From Sphingobacterium arenae (GTDB lineage Bacteria; Bacteroidota; Bacteroidia; Sphingobacteriales; Sphingobacteriaceae), in assembly GCF_014692505.1 (NCBI RefSeq), contig NZ_JACNYK010000004.1:62001-126000 (forward strand): DNA of 64,000 nt. The letters run 5' to 3'. Made by a program: the position numbers and the translations under genes. Position 1 is the first letter of the stretch. Each line of letters begins with the position of its first letter. Under the pieces are notes generated by a model, which had not been told where the DNA came from, did no database searches, and worked only from the letters and a program-made list of their open reading frames with translations. This document shows positions 16,587 to 24,980 of this stretch, piece by piece.

Positions 16587-17585
16587 ATGCGAAATAATTA
16601 TTCATCCAGACCTTATGCCGCTATTACCGCCGTAGGTGGTTATCTCCCACAAGGACGAAGAACCAACTTCGATTTAGAACAGGTATGCGACACATCGGAC
16701 GAATGGATTGTAAAACGTACGGGAATTAAAGAACGTCGTATTCTAGAACAAGGGTTAGCCACTTCAGACATGGCCGTTATGGCCATTCAGGATTTATGTA
16801 CACGTTACCATAAAGATATAGCCGACGTAGACGCTATCATCGTCGCGACCTCAACGCCCGACGTTTTGATGCCTGCCACAGCCAATATCATTGCTCAGAA
16901 ATTGGATATAAAAAACGTATGGGCTTTCGATATGAATGCCGCTTGTTCAGGTTTTCTATATGCACTGGATATGGGAGCGTCATTAGTGGAAACAGAGCGA
17001 TATAAAAATGTATTGGTTGTTGGAGCAGATAATATCAGTGCATTTGTTAATATCCACGACCGCTCCACCAATATTCTTTTTGGTGATGGAGCGGGAGTTG
17101 TCTGGCTAGAGCCGTCAGCAGAAGCGGGTGTCATCGATGCCTTTATGCAAAGTAATGGCGACGGACGTGAGTTCTTAAATATTGAAGGCGGTGGCTCGTT
17201 ATATCCTTCCAACGACAATACATTTACAGATAACCGCAGGTATTTGCGACAAGACGGCAAGGTCGTATTTAAACAAGCTGTACAGTCGATGAGCAATGCC
17301 TGCAAAAATATACTCGAACGAAACCAACTCGAAATAGAACAAGTTGATTGGCTCGTGCCACACCAAGCCAACAAACGTATTATTGATGCCGTAGGAAAAG
17401 AAATTAATATCCAAGGAGACAAGACACTGACCAACATAGCCTATCGGGGTAATACGATTGCAGCGACTATCCCGCTATGTATCTGGGAAAATATTAAAAT
17501 GATACAAAAAGGGGATCTGCTCATGTTAACCGCATTTGGTGCAGGATTCTCCTGGGGAGCCAGTTTATTGCGCTGGATGATATAA
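16587..17585 (+). CDS. fabH: 3-oxoacyl-[acyl-carrier-protein] synthase III (KAS III)
   Basis: A 332-aa thiolase-fold condensing enzyme that starts fatty-acid synthesis by joining an acyl-CoA primer to malonyl-ACP. The Cys-His-Asn triad is visible: Cys120 (NAACSGFLYAL), His259 (VPHQANKR) and Asn289 (YRGNT). The DEWIVKRTGIKERRI motif (38-52) and GDGAGVVWLE are also typical. It stands alone rather than beside plsX and rpmF, so it may be a second KAS III in the genome. That last point would need the rest of the genome. Confidence 0.93.
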   Translation: MRNNYSSRPYAAITAVGGYLPQGRRTNFDLEQVCDTSDEWIVKRTGIKERRILEQGLATSDMAVMAIQDLCTRYHKDIADVDAIIVATSTPDVLMPATANIIAQKLDIKNVWAFDMNAACSGFLYALDMGASLVETERYKNVLVVGADNISAFVNIHDRSTNILFGDGAGVVWLEPSAEAGVIDAFMQSNGDGREFLNIEGGGSLYPSNDNTFTDNRRYLRQDGKVVFKQAVQSMSNACKNILERNQLEIEQVDWLVPHQANKRIIDAVGKEINIQGDKTLTNIAYRGNTIAATIPLCIWENIKMIQKGDLLMLTAFGAGFSWGASLLRWMI

Positions 17586-17635
17586 CGATATCAAAATATA
17601 TACTTATATTCACATCTGCTTTAATATTCACGGTT

Positions 17636-18592
17636 ATGCGAATAGAATCACCTGCCTTGCAATTATTTCTGGTTTTCATGCTATTGAGTCTAGGAGCGTG
17701 TAGAGCTGTAAAAGACACACATATACAGCAACAAATGGCAGCAAGTAATTGCAACCAGCAAAATATCTACGATTATACCGAAGATGATATGCCAATACCA
17801 CTTCATACACTCGCTATTGATAAAACGTTGTCTGCGTATCTAAGTTATGAAAACCTGAATATGGCAAACGCGATTGGCATTTTAACTGATCTCACGTCAT
17901 ACGTCCGTTTAAAAAACGATAATACCCCCCCAAGCCTAGAAAAACGAATCAGCCTTTTGGAATTGAAGCAACGCATAGACCATAAGATTAATATGGCCTC
18001 TCTGGAGGTTTCTGCTATAGCCTCCGAAATGGATTGTGAAGAAGAACGTACCAGCCAAGTAGCTAATTATTTAAAAGCTGGAGAAAGTGAACTCGAATCT
18101 AAACTTACGGTCGCTGCAATTGTGGTAGGAGCAACAGGTGCCATAGCAACAGGCGGTGTTATAAAGAACGAAACCGCAAGCAATACGGTAGGGATTGCAA
18201 CCGGTATTACCGAAGCCTCGTTAGGTCTCATTATGCTATTCAACAATCGGAAAATTGATTTCTACCATGAACGAAATGCGCTTCGGGAAGTTTGGAAAGG
18301 AAAAAAGATTTCATCCAACTTTCCACCATCCGTATGGTATTATCTCAATTATCATGATCCCAGTAAAGATACCGAATCGGTTAGGATGCAGATCATCGAC
18401 AAATGGAAAAACTTCGGACAAATTGTGGAAGAAGACGATCTATCCGTCGAACAAATATACTTCGGTAACGGCGGTAAATACACGACTGAACAACTCGTCA
18501 ACCGGGCAGATATGTACGATCAGCTCGAATCTCATATCACTTTAATGAAGCAAGATTTAAAGTCGTTATCGTTGGCTTTAGAAAAGCTTTGA
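17636..18592 (+). CDS. Unrecognised lipoprotein with a central hydrophobic hairpin
   Basis: A 318-aa protein that I do not recognise. Residues 1-22 form a lipoprotein signal with lipobox LGAC (Cys about 22). The region to about 150 looks helical with charged repeats. Around 160-205 are two Gly/Ala-rich hydrophobic segments (VAAIVVGATGAIATGG and TVGIATGITEASLGLIMLF) that could form a membrane hairpin or glycine-zipper. The C-terminal third is helical and charged. It follows fabH by about 50 nt and ends 8 nt from the convergent SulP gene. Probably anchored in the cell envelope; function unknown. Confidence 0.8.
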   Translation: MRIESPALQLFLVFMLLSLGACRAVKDTHIQQQMAASNCNQQNIYDYTEDDMPIPLHTLAIDKTLSAYLSYENLNMANAIGILTDLTSYVRLKNDNTPPSLEKRISLLELKQRIDHKINMASLEVSAIASEMDCEEERTSQVANYLKAGESELESKLTVAAIVVGATGAIATGGVIKNETASNTVGIATGITEASLGLIMLFNNRKIDFYHERNALREVWKGKKISSNFPPSVWYYLNYHDPSKDTESVRMQIIDKWKNFGQIVEEDDLSVEQIYFGNGGKYTTEQLVNRADMYDQLESHITLMKQDLKSLSLALEKL

Positions 18593-18599
18593 TCATTTT

Positions 18600-20111
18600 T
18601 CAATCACTCGGCATCACCTTATATGTGGGATCTTCCGATATATCAATCTGAACAACACCTTGCGCATTTTTTAATAAGGAACGGCAATCAGGACTAAGAT
18701 GTCTCAACTGTACGTGCTTATCTTGCTTCGCATAGCGTTCTGTAATTTTGCTTAGCGCATCTATTGCCGACATATCCACCACCCTACTCTCTTTGAAATC
18801 AATAACAATATATTTCGGGTCGTTCAATACATCGAATTTTTCTAAAAAGGCCGTTGTAGACCCAAAAAATAACGGACCATATATTTCATAATGTTTCGCA
18901 CCGTCTTCATCAACATATTTTCGAGCACGAATACGTTTGGCGTTATCCCATGCAAAAACCAACGCTGAAACAACCACACCAGCTAACACCGCTAAAGCTA
19001 GATTATGCAGGACAACCGTAATCGCAGCGACCAACATGCCTACAAAAATATCTGACCGCGGAAATTTGTTAATAATACGTAAACTTACCCACTGAAAGGT
19101 ACCAACCGCAACCATCATCATTACACCAACTAACGCCGCCATTGGAATCTGTTCGATGAACGGCGCACCGACTAAAATAATAACCAAAATGGCGATCGCA
19201 CCGACAAAAGATGAAATTCGGGTACGGGCGCCTGCATCAAGGTTAACCAATGTTTGTGCGACCATAGCACATCCCCCCATACCGCCAAAAAAACCGTTTA
19301 CCATGTTCGCTACGCCTTGTGCCATCGCTTCCTTATTTGACTTCCCCTTCGAATTCGTTATCTCATCCACCATATTCAGGGTTAACAGTGATTCGACAAG
19401 CCCTACCCCTGCCATAACCAACGAATAAGGAAAGATCAACATCAACGTATCCCATGTCCATGAAATATTGGGAATATGAAAAGCTGGAAACGATCCACTT
19501 ACCGATGCAATATCCACTACTTTTTTAGTATCGATGCCAAGCAGGGTCACTAAGGCAAATACCGCTAATATGGCGATCAATGAAGCCGGAATTTTCTTTG
19601 TTATTTTTGGGAATCCCCAAACGATCAAGATTGTCACAGCTGTTAACCCCAACATCGTGTAGAGCGCTGTACCCGTCATCCAAGCAGATGTATCCGCAGG
19701 TAACTTGAATTGCTGAACCTGCGCCATGAAGATGATAATTGCCAGACCGTTCAAAAATCCATACATCACTGGTTGCGGAATTAAACGGACAAATTTGCCT
19801 AACTTAAATAAACCGACCAATAATTGCAAGACACCCGCCAATACCACTGCGGCAAAAAGATATTGAACTCCATGCCCTGCCGCCAACGCTATTAGTACGA
19901 CTACCGTAGCACCAGCACCACCAGATACCATACCCGGACGCCCACCTAAAATCGATGTCACAAGCCCCATTAAAAAAGCAGCATATAACCCGGTCAATGG
20001 TGAAAGACCAGCTAGAATAGCAAAAGAAAGGGATTCGGGAATCATTGTCATCGCGACTGTTAAACCCGCGAGAATTTCATTTCTTAAATTAATATTTTCC
20101 AATAATTTCAA
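18600..20111 (-). CDS. SulP-family anion permease with STAS domain
   Basis: A 503-aa SLC26/SulP membrane transporter. The N-terminal region has the family pattern MTMIPESLSFAILAGLSPLTGLYAAF and GRPGMVSGGAGATVVV, followed by 10 or more membrane segments to about 390. A C-terminal STAS domain (about 400-500) has the strand YIVIDFKESRVVDMSAIDAL. Transported anion could be sulfate, bicarbonate or another; bicarbonate would be interesting beside a urease, but nothing in the sequence decides it. It lies convergent to the lipoprotein gene at 17636-18592. Confidence 0.92.
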   Translation of the reverse strand: MKLLENINLRNEILAGLTVAMTMIPESLSFAILAGLSPLTGLYAAFLMGLVTSILGGRPGMVSGGAGATVVVLIALAAGHGVQYLFAAVVLAGVLQLLVGLFKLGKFVRLIPQPVMYGFLNGLAIIIFMAQVQQFKLPADTSAWMTGTALYTMLGLTAVTILIVWGFPKITKKIPASLIAILAVFALVTLLGIDTKKVVDIASVSGSFPAFHIPNISWTWDTLMLIFPYSLVMAGVGLVESLLTLNMVDEITNSKGKSNKEAMAQGVANMVNGFFGGMGGCAMVAQTLVNLDAGARTRISSFVGAIAILVIILVGAPFIEQIPMAALVGVMMMVAVGTFQWVSLRIINKFPRSDIFVGMLVAAITVVLHNLALAVLAGVVVSALVFAWDNAKRIRARKYVDEDGAKHYEIYGPLFFGSTTAFLEKFDVLNDPKYIVIDFKESRVVDMSAIDALSKITERYAKQDKHVQLRHLSPDCRSLLKNAQGVVQIDISEDPTYKVMPSD

Positions 20112-20204
20112 GATAACAAAGGGGTATATTTAATCGCACCAAAGGTACTGTTTTTTTTGAATGATGACCCTGGGTATGGGACCGAAAAATTTTTTAAAAA
20201 AATA

Positions 20205-20236
20205 TTTGCTTATATAAAAGAATAACCTTACCTTTG
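20205..20236 (+). promoter_or_regulatory. Near-perfect Bacteroidota promoter before a short transcript
   Basis: A TTTG -33 box (20205-20208) and TACCTTTG -7 box (20229-20236) are 20 nt apart, the full consensus for the primary sigma factor in this phylum. Transcription should begin near 20243 and meets a terminator by 20307, so it would make a transcript of about 65 nt. Confidence 0.65.
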
Positions 20237-20242
20237 CAGTAT

Positions 20243-20307
20243 CATAATTTAGGTTTATAATTGGTTAGCTAAAGGTTTTCATTCTCCCCGTTTGAAAACC
20301 TTTTTTT
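20243..20307 (+). ncRNA. Candidate small RNA or terminated leader
   Basis: A stretch of about 65 nt between a consensus promoter and a strong intrinsic terminator, with no ORF. The terminator loop is ATTCTCCCCGTTT, which shows a CUCCCC run like the C-rich seed loops of some known trans-acting sRNAs. It could equally be a 5' leader with an attenuator for the sugar dehydrogenase gene at 20382. The start is estimated from the promoter, not observed. I do not match it to a known riboswitch class. Confidence 0.4.
20271..20307 (+). terminator. Intrinsic terminator
   Basis: A 10-bp perfect stem, AAAGGTTTTC (20271-20280) with GAAAACCTTT (20294-20303), runs into seven T residues (20301-20307). It lies 75 nt upstream of the next gene, so it ends a short upstream transcript rather than a coding gene. 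Confidence 0.75.
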
Positions 20308-20381
20308 ATGCCTTTATCAAAACATTTTCCTACATTTAGCACTTAAATAAAAAAGACTTACTAAAAAATAATATTTGAAAG

Positions 20382-21632
20382 ATGAAACGTACTTTTCCAG
20401 CTTTTTTATTGTTATCGACAGCTTCGTTGATCGTCGCTTCCTGCAATAGTAACGGCGCTTCTACGTCGTCAGACGACGAGGCTGTTGCAGACAGCACATA
20501 TCCTCCCGTAGAAAAAAACAACCCCAACACAGACTATAAACCTGCCTTTGAAGGGCAGACACGGGCACCGGGCGCGAAAACACAGACTCCATATGAAAGC
20601 CAAGTTGTAACAGACAAACTCAAATCGCCTTGGGGCATTGCCGTACTTCCCGATGGTCGATTACTCATTACCGAAAATGAAGGTAATATGCGTATCGTTT
20701 CGGATAATGGCGAGCTTAGCGAAGCGATTGGTGGCATTCCAAAAGTGGATGCACGTGGACAAGGCGGACTTCTTGGAATTACGCTCGATCCTGATTTTGC
20801 TTCTAACCGAATGGTATACTGGGTATTTTCCGAACCTGTTACCGGAGGAAACCATACCGCGGTTGCCAAAGGACGTCTGGCAGATGACGAAAAATCTATT
20901 GAGGGTGCGCAAGTCATTTACCAAGCCCTCCCAACTTATGATGGGAGACAACATTACGGTGGGCGTATCATCTTTGATAGAGACGGTAACCTATTCGTGG
21001 GTACCGGCGAACGCTCCGATTTAGAAACAAGACCGCAGGCACAAGACCTCCAATCCGCTTTGGGAAAAATTGTTCGCATCACAAAAGACGGGCAGCCAGC
21101 ACCAGGCAATCCCTTTGCTTCAAACAGTGATGCTCGGCCGGAAATTTATAGCTACGGAAATAGAAATGTGCAGGGCTTGGCCCTGCATCCAGAAACCGGA
21201 GACTTATGGTCTACAGAATTTGGTCCACGAGGCGGTGATGAACTCAATCATATCGAAGGCGGAAAAAATTACGGATGGCCGATTATTACTTACGGTTTGG
21301 AATACAGCGGAAAAGAAATTGGGAACCCTCCTATCCAGCAGCAGGAAGGATTAGAACAACCTGTTTATTATTGGGATCCGGTATTATCACCAAGTGGTCT
21401 CGTATTTTACACAAGTGATGCAATTCCTGAATGGAAGAATAACCTGTTTAGTGGTGGCCTTAGCAGCACCCATATAGCGCGGCTTATTATTAAAGACAAT
21501 AAAGTCGTGGGCGAAGAACGCCTGCTGGACAAAGAAGGGCAGCGCTTCCGCGATGTAGCACAAGGTAAAAATGGCGAAGTATTTGCCGTTACAGATGCTG
21601 GTAGGCTCTACGTAATACGTAAAAAAAGCTAG
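20382..21632 (+). CDS. PQQ-dependent soluble aldose/glucose dehydrogenase, lipoprotein
   Basis: A 416-aa GDH-B/YliI-type beta-propeller. It begins with a lipoprotein signal (lipobox VASC, Cys about 21) and an Asp/Ser-rich linker. The propeller has PWGIAVLPDGRLLITENEGNMRI, GQGGLLGITLDPDF, HYGGRIIFDRDGNLFVGTGER and GNRNVQGLALHPETGDLW, which contain the active-site His and PQQ and calcium-binding regions of the family. It would oxidise sugars in the periplasm if PQQ is available; PQQ synthesis genes are not visible here. It is followed by a clear terminator at 21656-21690. Confidence 0.92.
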   Translation: MKRTFPAFLLLSTASLIVASCNSNGASTSSDDEAVADSTYPPVEKNNPNTDYKPAFEGQTRAPGAKTQTPYESQVVTDKLKSPWGIAVLPDGRLLITENEGNMRIVSDNGELSEAIGGIPKVDARGQGGLLGITLDPDFASNRMVYWVFSEPVTGGNHTAVAKGRLADDEKSIEGAQVIYQALPTYDGRQHYGGRIIFDRDGNLFVGTGERSDLETRPQAQDLQSALGKIVRITKDGQPAPGNPFASNSDARPEIYSYGNRNVQGLALHPETGDLWSTEFGPRGGDELNHIEGGKNYGWPIITYGLEYSGKEIGNPPIQQQEGLEQPVYYWDPVLSPSGLVFYTSDAIPEWKNNLFSGGLSSTHIARLIIKDNKVVGEERLLDKEGQRFRDVAQGKNGEVFAVTDAGRLYVIRKKS

Positions 21633-21655
21633 TCAGTCTTTACTCAATAATTACA

Positions 21656-21690
21656 GACGGACGCTTTAAAAAGGTGTCCGTCTTGTTTTT
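21656..21690 (+). terminator. Intrinsic terminator after the sugar dehydrogenase
   Basis: Stem GACGGAC (21656-21662) with GTCCGTC (21676-21682), then TTGTTTTT. It lies 24 nt after the stop codon of the dehydrogenase gene. Confidence 0.8.
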
Positions 21691-21707
21691 ACACATCTTT
21701 TTCCGTC

Positions 21708-22913
21708 TTGAAAAAACTAGGACAACTCTATATTGACTCGTATCGAGGTTTATCCACCGAAGCCTGGCTTTTGGCACTCGTAATGCTTATCAATCGTACC
21801 GGTTCGATGGTCATTCCATTTTTGAGCATGTACATGGCCTCAGAACTGCACTTCAGTAAAGCGCAGGTCGGGATCGTATTAGGTTGTTTTGGCTTAGGTT
21901 CTGTATGCGGTTCCTGGCTAGGGGGCTGGCTGACAGACCGGTTTGGTAATTTTCGCGTACAAGCCATCAGCTTATTACTTACCGTCCCCATATTTATCAT
22001 ACTACCGCAGTTCAGAACCTTTGAAAGCTTAGCCGGGATGATCTTCCTATTGACCCTCATCGCCGATACCTTTCGTCCGGCCAATTCCGTTGCTGTAGCT
22101 CGCTATGCCAAGCCGGAAAATTTAACAAAAGCATACTCCCTGAATCGCATGGCGGTCAATCTCGGGTTTTCCGTGGGGCCCGCATTGGGCGGTTTTCTGG
22201 CCATGATTTCATACAGCTGGATCTTTTATGGAAATGCTATTGCCGCCTTATCAGCAGCCGTGGTTTTTCTTATCTTTTTCCGAAACCGTAAGCCACGATC
22301 CACTATACGTACACGACGGAAACAAGAAAAAACATTCACAAAAAAAGACAGAAATGCTTATTTAGATTTACCTTTCATCATCTTCAACATCTTTTGCTGT
22401 TTATTTTCGATGGCATTCTTCCAATTATTAAGTACGGTTCCACTGTATTACAAAGAAGTCATTCAGCTCACGGAAGTACAAATTGGGATCCTTTTAGGTT
22501 TCAATGGCTTCACGATCGTTTTATTTGAGATGTTGTTAGTTCATGGTGTAGAACGCCGGTTTAGCCCCCGGCAAGTCATGATTTTCGGAACAGCTATGGC
22601 GAGCGCTTCCTACTTCATGTTATCTGTTCCATTAGGCATCGCCTGGCTATATTGCACCATGTTCATCCTTTGTATTGGGGAAATGCTCACCCTTCCCTTT
22701 ACAGCAACGATCAGTGCATCCCGCGCCACAGTGAATACACAAGGCGCCTATATGGGATTCAATTCATTGGCCTTCGCAGCCGCCAATATTTTCTCGCCCT
22801 ATCTGGGCACATACGTTGCAGAACATTTCGGCTATCAAACCCTGTGGCTTGGCACAGCCGGGCTATTAATTTTTACGAGTATTGGCTTTTCATGGATATT
22901 AAAAAAAATGTAA
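21708..22913 (+). CDS. MFS transporter
   Basis: A 401-aa major facilitator with 12 likely membrane helices. The GWLTDRFGNFRV loop between helices 2 and 3 is the MFS signature; a second cytoplasmic loop around 195-220 is basic. The predicted start is TTG at 21708, only about 17 nt after the previous terminator T-run. The first in-frame ATG is well inside, in helix 1, so TTG is kept. Substrate unknown; drug or sugar export are both common for this group. Confidence 0.85.
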   Translation: MKKLGQLYIDSYRGLSTEAWLLALVMLINRTGSMVIPFLSMYMASELHFSKAQVGIVLGCFGLGSVCGSWLGGWLTDRFGNFRVQAISLLLTVPIFIILPQFRTFESLAGMIFLLTLIADTFRPANSVAVARYAKPENLTKAYSLNRMAVNLGFSVGPALGGFLAMISYSWIFYGNAIAALSAAVVFLIFFRNRKPRSTIRTRRKQEKTFTKKDRNAYLDLPFIIFNIFCCLFSMAFFQLLSTVPLYYKEVIQLTEVQIGILLGFNGFTIVLFEMLLVHGVERRFSPRQVMIFGTAMASASYFMLSVPLGIAWLYCTMFILCIGEMLTLPFTATISASRATVNTQGAYMGFNSLAFAAANIFSPYLGTYVAEHFGYQTLWLGTAGLLIFTSIGFSWILKKM

Positions 22914-22928
22914 GGTGCATCACCAAGC

Positions 22929-23543
22929 CTACCCTATATTTCTTTCATAAGGCACACGTGTAGCTATAGATCGTCCCAGTGTTACTTCATCCACGTACTC
23001 CAGTTCCCCTCCAAAAGCTATACCCCGGGCAATTGTACTAATCTGCACATTAAAATCTTTCAGCTTTCGGTACAAATAGAAAATGGTCGTATCCCCCTCC
23101 ATTGTCGCACTCAGTGCGAGAATAACTTCCCGAACATCATCTTTCTTCAATCGTTCGATCAGCGCATCTATCTTTAAGTCTGAGGGCCCTACCCCGTCCA
23201 TTGGCGAGATAAGTCCGCCCAGCACATGATAAACCCCTTGATATTGATTGGTATTCTCGATGGCCATCACGTCTCGTGTATCCTCTACTACACACACCAT
23301 GGCATGATCCCGTTTTACAGCCGCACAGATTTCACATACATCATGATCGGAAATATTAAAACACGTCTTACAATAACGTATCTGTTCCTTAAGCTGATCT
23401 ATGGAATGCGTAAAACGGCTCACGTCACTGTTGGGCTGTTTCAATAAATGTAGCACAAGCCTCAAAGCGGTTTTTTTACCTATTCCAGGCAAACGTCCAA
23501 ATTCTTCTACTGCTTGTTCTAAAAGTCGCGACGAAAAATGCAT
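22929..23543 (-). CDS. recR: Recombination mediator RecR
   Basis: A 204-aa RecR, which works with RecF and RecO in loading RecA at gaps. The helix-hairpin-helix [14 protein letters not shown], a zinc finger CKTC...CEIC, and the Toprim domain [16 protein letters not shown], followed by [15 protein letters not shown], are all visible. I choose the ATG at 23543 (MHFSS). Two codons earlier a TTG is possible but less likely. It is divergent from the LOG-family gene, 53 nt away. Confidence 0.96.
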   Translation of the reverse strand: MHFSSRLLEQAVEEFGRLPGIGKKTALRLVLHLLKQPNSDVSRFTHSIDQLKEQIRYCKTCFNISDHDVCEICAAVKRDHAMVCVVEDTRDVMAIENTNQYQGVYHVLGGLISPMDGVGPSDLKIDALIERLKKDDVREVILALSATMEGDTTIFYLYRKLKDFNVQISTIARGIAFGGELEYVDEVTLGRSIATRVPYERNIG

Positions 23544-23596
23544 GCACAAAAATAAACAAAAAAATCCCTATCTTGGAAACCTCAATAAGTAGAATC

Positions 23597-24307
23597 ATGT
23601 ATATGGCTAAAGACGACAAAATAAGAAGTTCATTTGCGAATAAAACTTGGCAAGAAATAAAAGTAAAAGATTCCTGGCAAATTTTTAAAATCATGGCAGA
23701 GTTTGTCGACGGCTTCGAAAAATTAGCTAAAATAGGCCCCTGCGTATCCATATTTGGCTCTGCGCGGACAAAATCCGACCATAAATATTATGAAATCACG
23801 GTCGAAATAGCCCGATTGCTTGCCGATAAAGGTTATGGCGTTATATCAGGCGGCGGACCAGGTATCATGGAAGCCGCCAATAAAGGAGCCCACGAAGCTG
23901 GCGGTAAATCGGTCGGACTTAATATCGAGTTGCCATTTGAGCAGTTTCACAACAAATACATCGATCGCGACAAACTCATGGAATTCAATTATTTTTTCGT
24001 CCGCAAAGTGATGTTTACCAAATATTCGCAAGGGTATATTGTGATGCCGGGAGGTTTTGGTACGATGGACGAACTCTTTGAAGCCATCACCTTGATCCAA
24101 ACCGGAAAGATTGCCCGCTTTCCCATCGTTTTGGTCGGAACCGAATATTGGAAGGGATTATTCGATTGGATTGCCAATTCGATGTTAGGAAACGCATATA
24201 TTTCCGAAGAAGACTTGAAACTATACCGCTTCGTAGATACCGCCGAAGAAGCTGCCGATCATATCTTCCGCTTCTATGACAAGTATTTAATGAAACCCAA
24301 TTTCTAA
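23597..24307 (+). CDS. LOG-family nucleotide-binding protein (TIGR00730 type)
   Basis: A 236-aa Rossmann-fold protein of the lysine decarboxylase-like/LOG family. The signatures are SGGGPGIMEAANKGAHEAGG (about 90-109) and PGGFGTMDELFEAITLIQTGKI (about 152-173), the PGGxGTxxE phosphoribohydrolase motif. Members cleave nucleoside 5'-monophosphates, releasing bases such as cytokinin analogues. The ATG at 23597 (or 23603) is preferred over the TTG at 23573. The next gene, an MgtC-like protein, starts 16 nt downstream. Confidence 0.92.
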   Translation: MYMAKDDKIRSSFANKTWQEIKVKDSWQIFKIMAEFVDGFEKLAKIGPCVSIFGSARTKSDHKYYEITVEIARLLADKGYGVISGGGPGIMEAANKGAHEAGGKSVGLNIELPFEQFHNKYIDRDKLMEFNYFFVRKVMFTKYSQGYIVMPGGFGTMDELFEAITLIQTGKIARFPIVLVGTEYWKGLFDWIANSMLGNAYISEEDLKLYRFVDTAEEAADHIFRFYDKYLMKPNF

Positions 24308-24323
24308 TTTAATATCAAGAGAC

Positions 24324-24968
24324 ATGTTGGAGTGGCTAGAAGATCTTCCCATATTAAGCGTCTTAATGTCTATATTATGTGGCTCGATTGTCGGTTTTGA
24401 ACGGGAATTTAAAAACAAATCAGCGGGGTTTCGTACCATTATCCTTATTTGTTTGGGTTCTACCATTTTTACGCTGACCTCGCGTATGGGAAATATCTCC
24501 GACGATCGGATAGCCGCCAATATTGTCACTGGAATTGGTTTCATCGGCGCCGGTGTGATCTATCAAGGTAAATTCACCGTACAGGGATTAACCACAGCCG
24601 CGGTAATTTGGTCGATGGCCGGAATCGGTATGATGATCGGCTTTGAGAGCTATACCTTGGGTGTTTTACTCACTTTTTGTATGGTGATTGTCTTATCTTT
24701 ATTCCAAAAAATAGAGAATTTAATTTCAGACATCTATTTCGTACGTACTATCCACGTCACCTTTCAACATATCGAAGTATCCCATTTGGGCACATTTGAA
24801 AATTTTATGAAAGAATATAAAATAAAGCCTCAACGCAAAGGTGTAGAGAAAAAAGGAGAACACCTAACCGTCGTCTATGAGATAACAGGGTCACAAAAAA
24901 ACATTCGTCGTGCCAATGATGCCATCATTGCGTTGGACTATGTTTATTCGTTTAATAATTTGGGCTAA
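24324..24968 (+). CDS. MgtC/SapB family membrane protein
   Basis: A 214-aa protein. The first 140 residues have four to five membrane segments with family motifs GSIVGFEREFKNKSAGFRT (about 23-41), VTGIGFIGAGVIYQG and GLTTAAVIWSMAGIGMMIGF. A soluble C-terminal ACT-like domain follows (about 145-214). Members occur with magnesium transport and acid stress; the exact function is unsettled. It ends 12 nt before the convergent mutS2 gene. Confidence 0.93.
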   Translation: MLEWLEDLPILSVLMSILCGSIVGFEREFKNKSAGFRTIILICLGSTIFTLTSRMGNISDDRIAANIVTGIGFIGAGVIYQGKFTVQGLTTAAVIWSMAGIGMMIGFESYTLGVLLTFCMVIVLSLFQKIENLISDIYFVRTIHVTFQHIEVSHLGTFENFMKEYKIKPQRKGVEKKGEHLTVVYEITGSQKNIRRANDAIIALDYVYSFNNLG

Positions 24969-24980
24969 ACCGGCACACGA

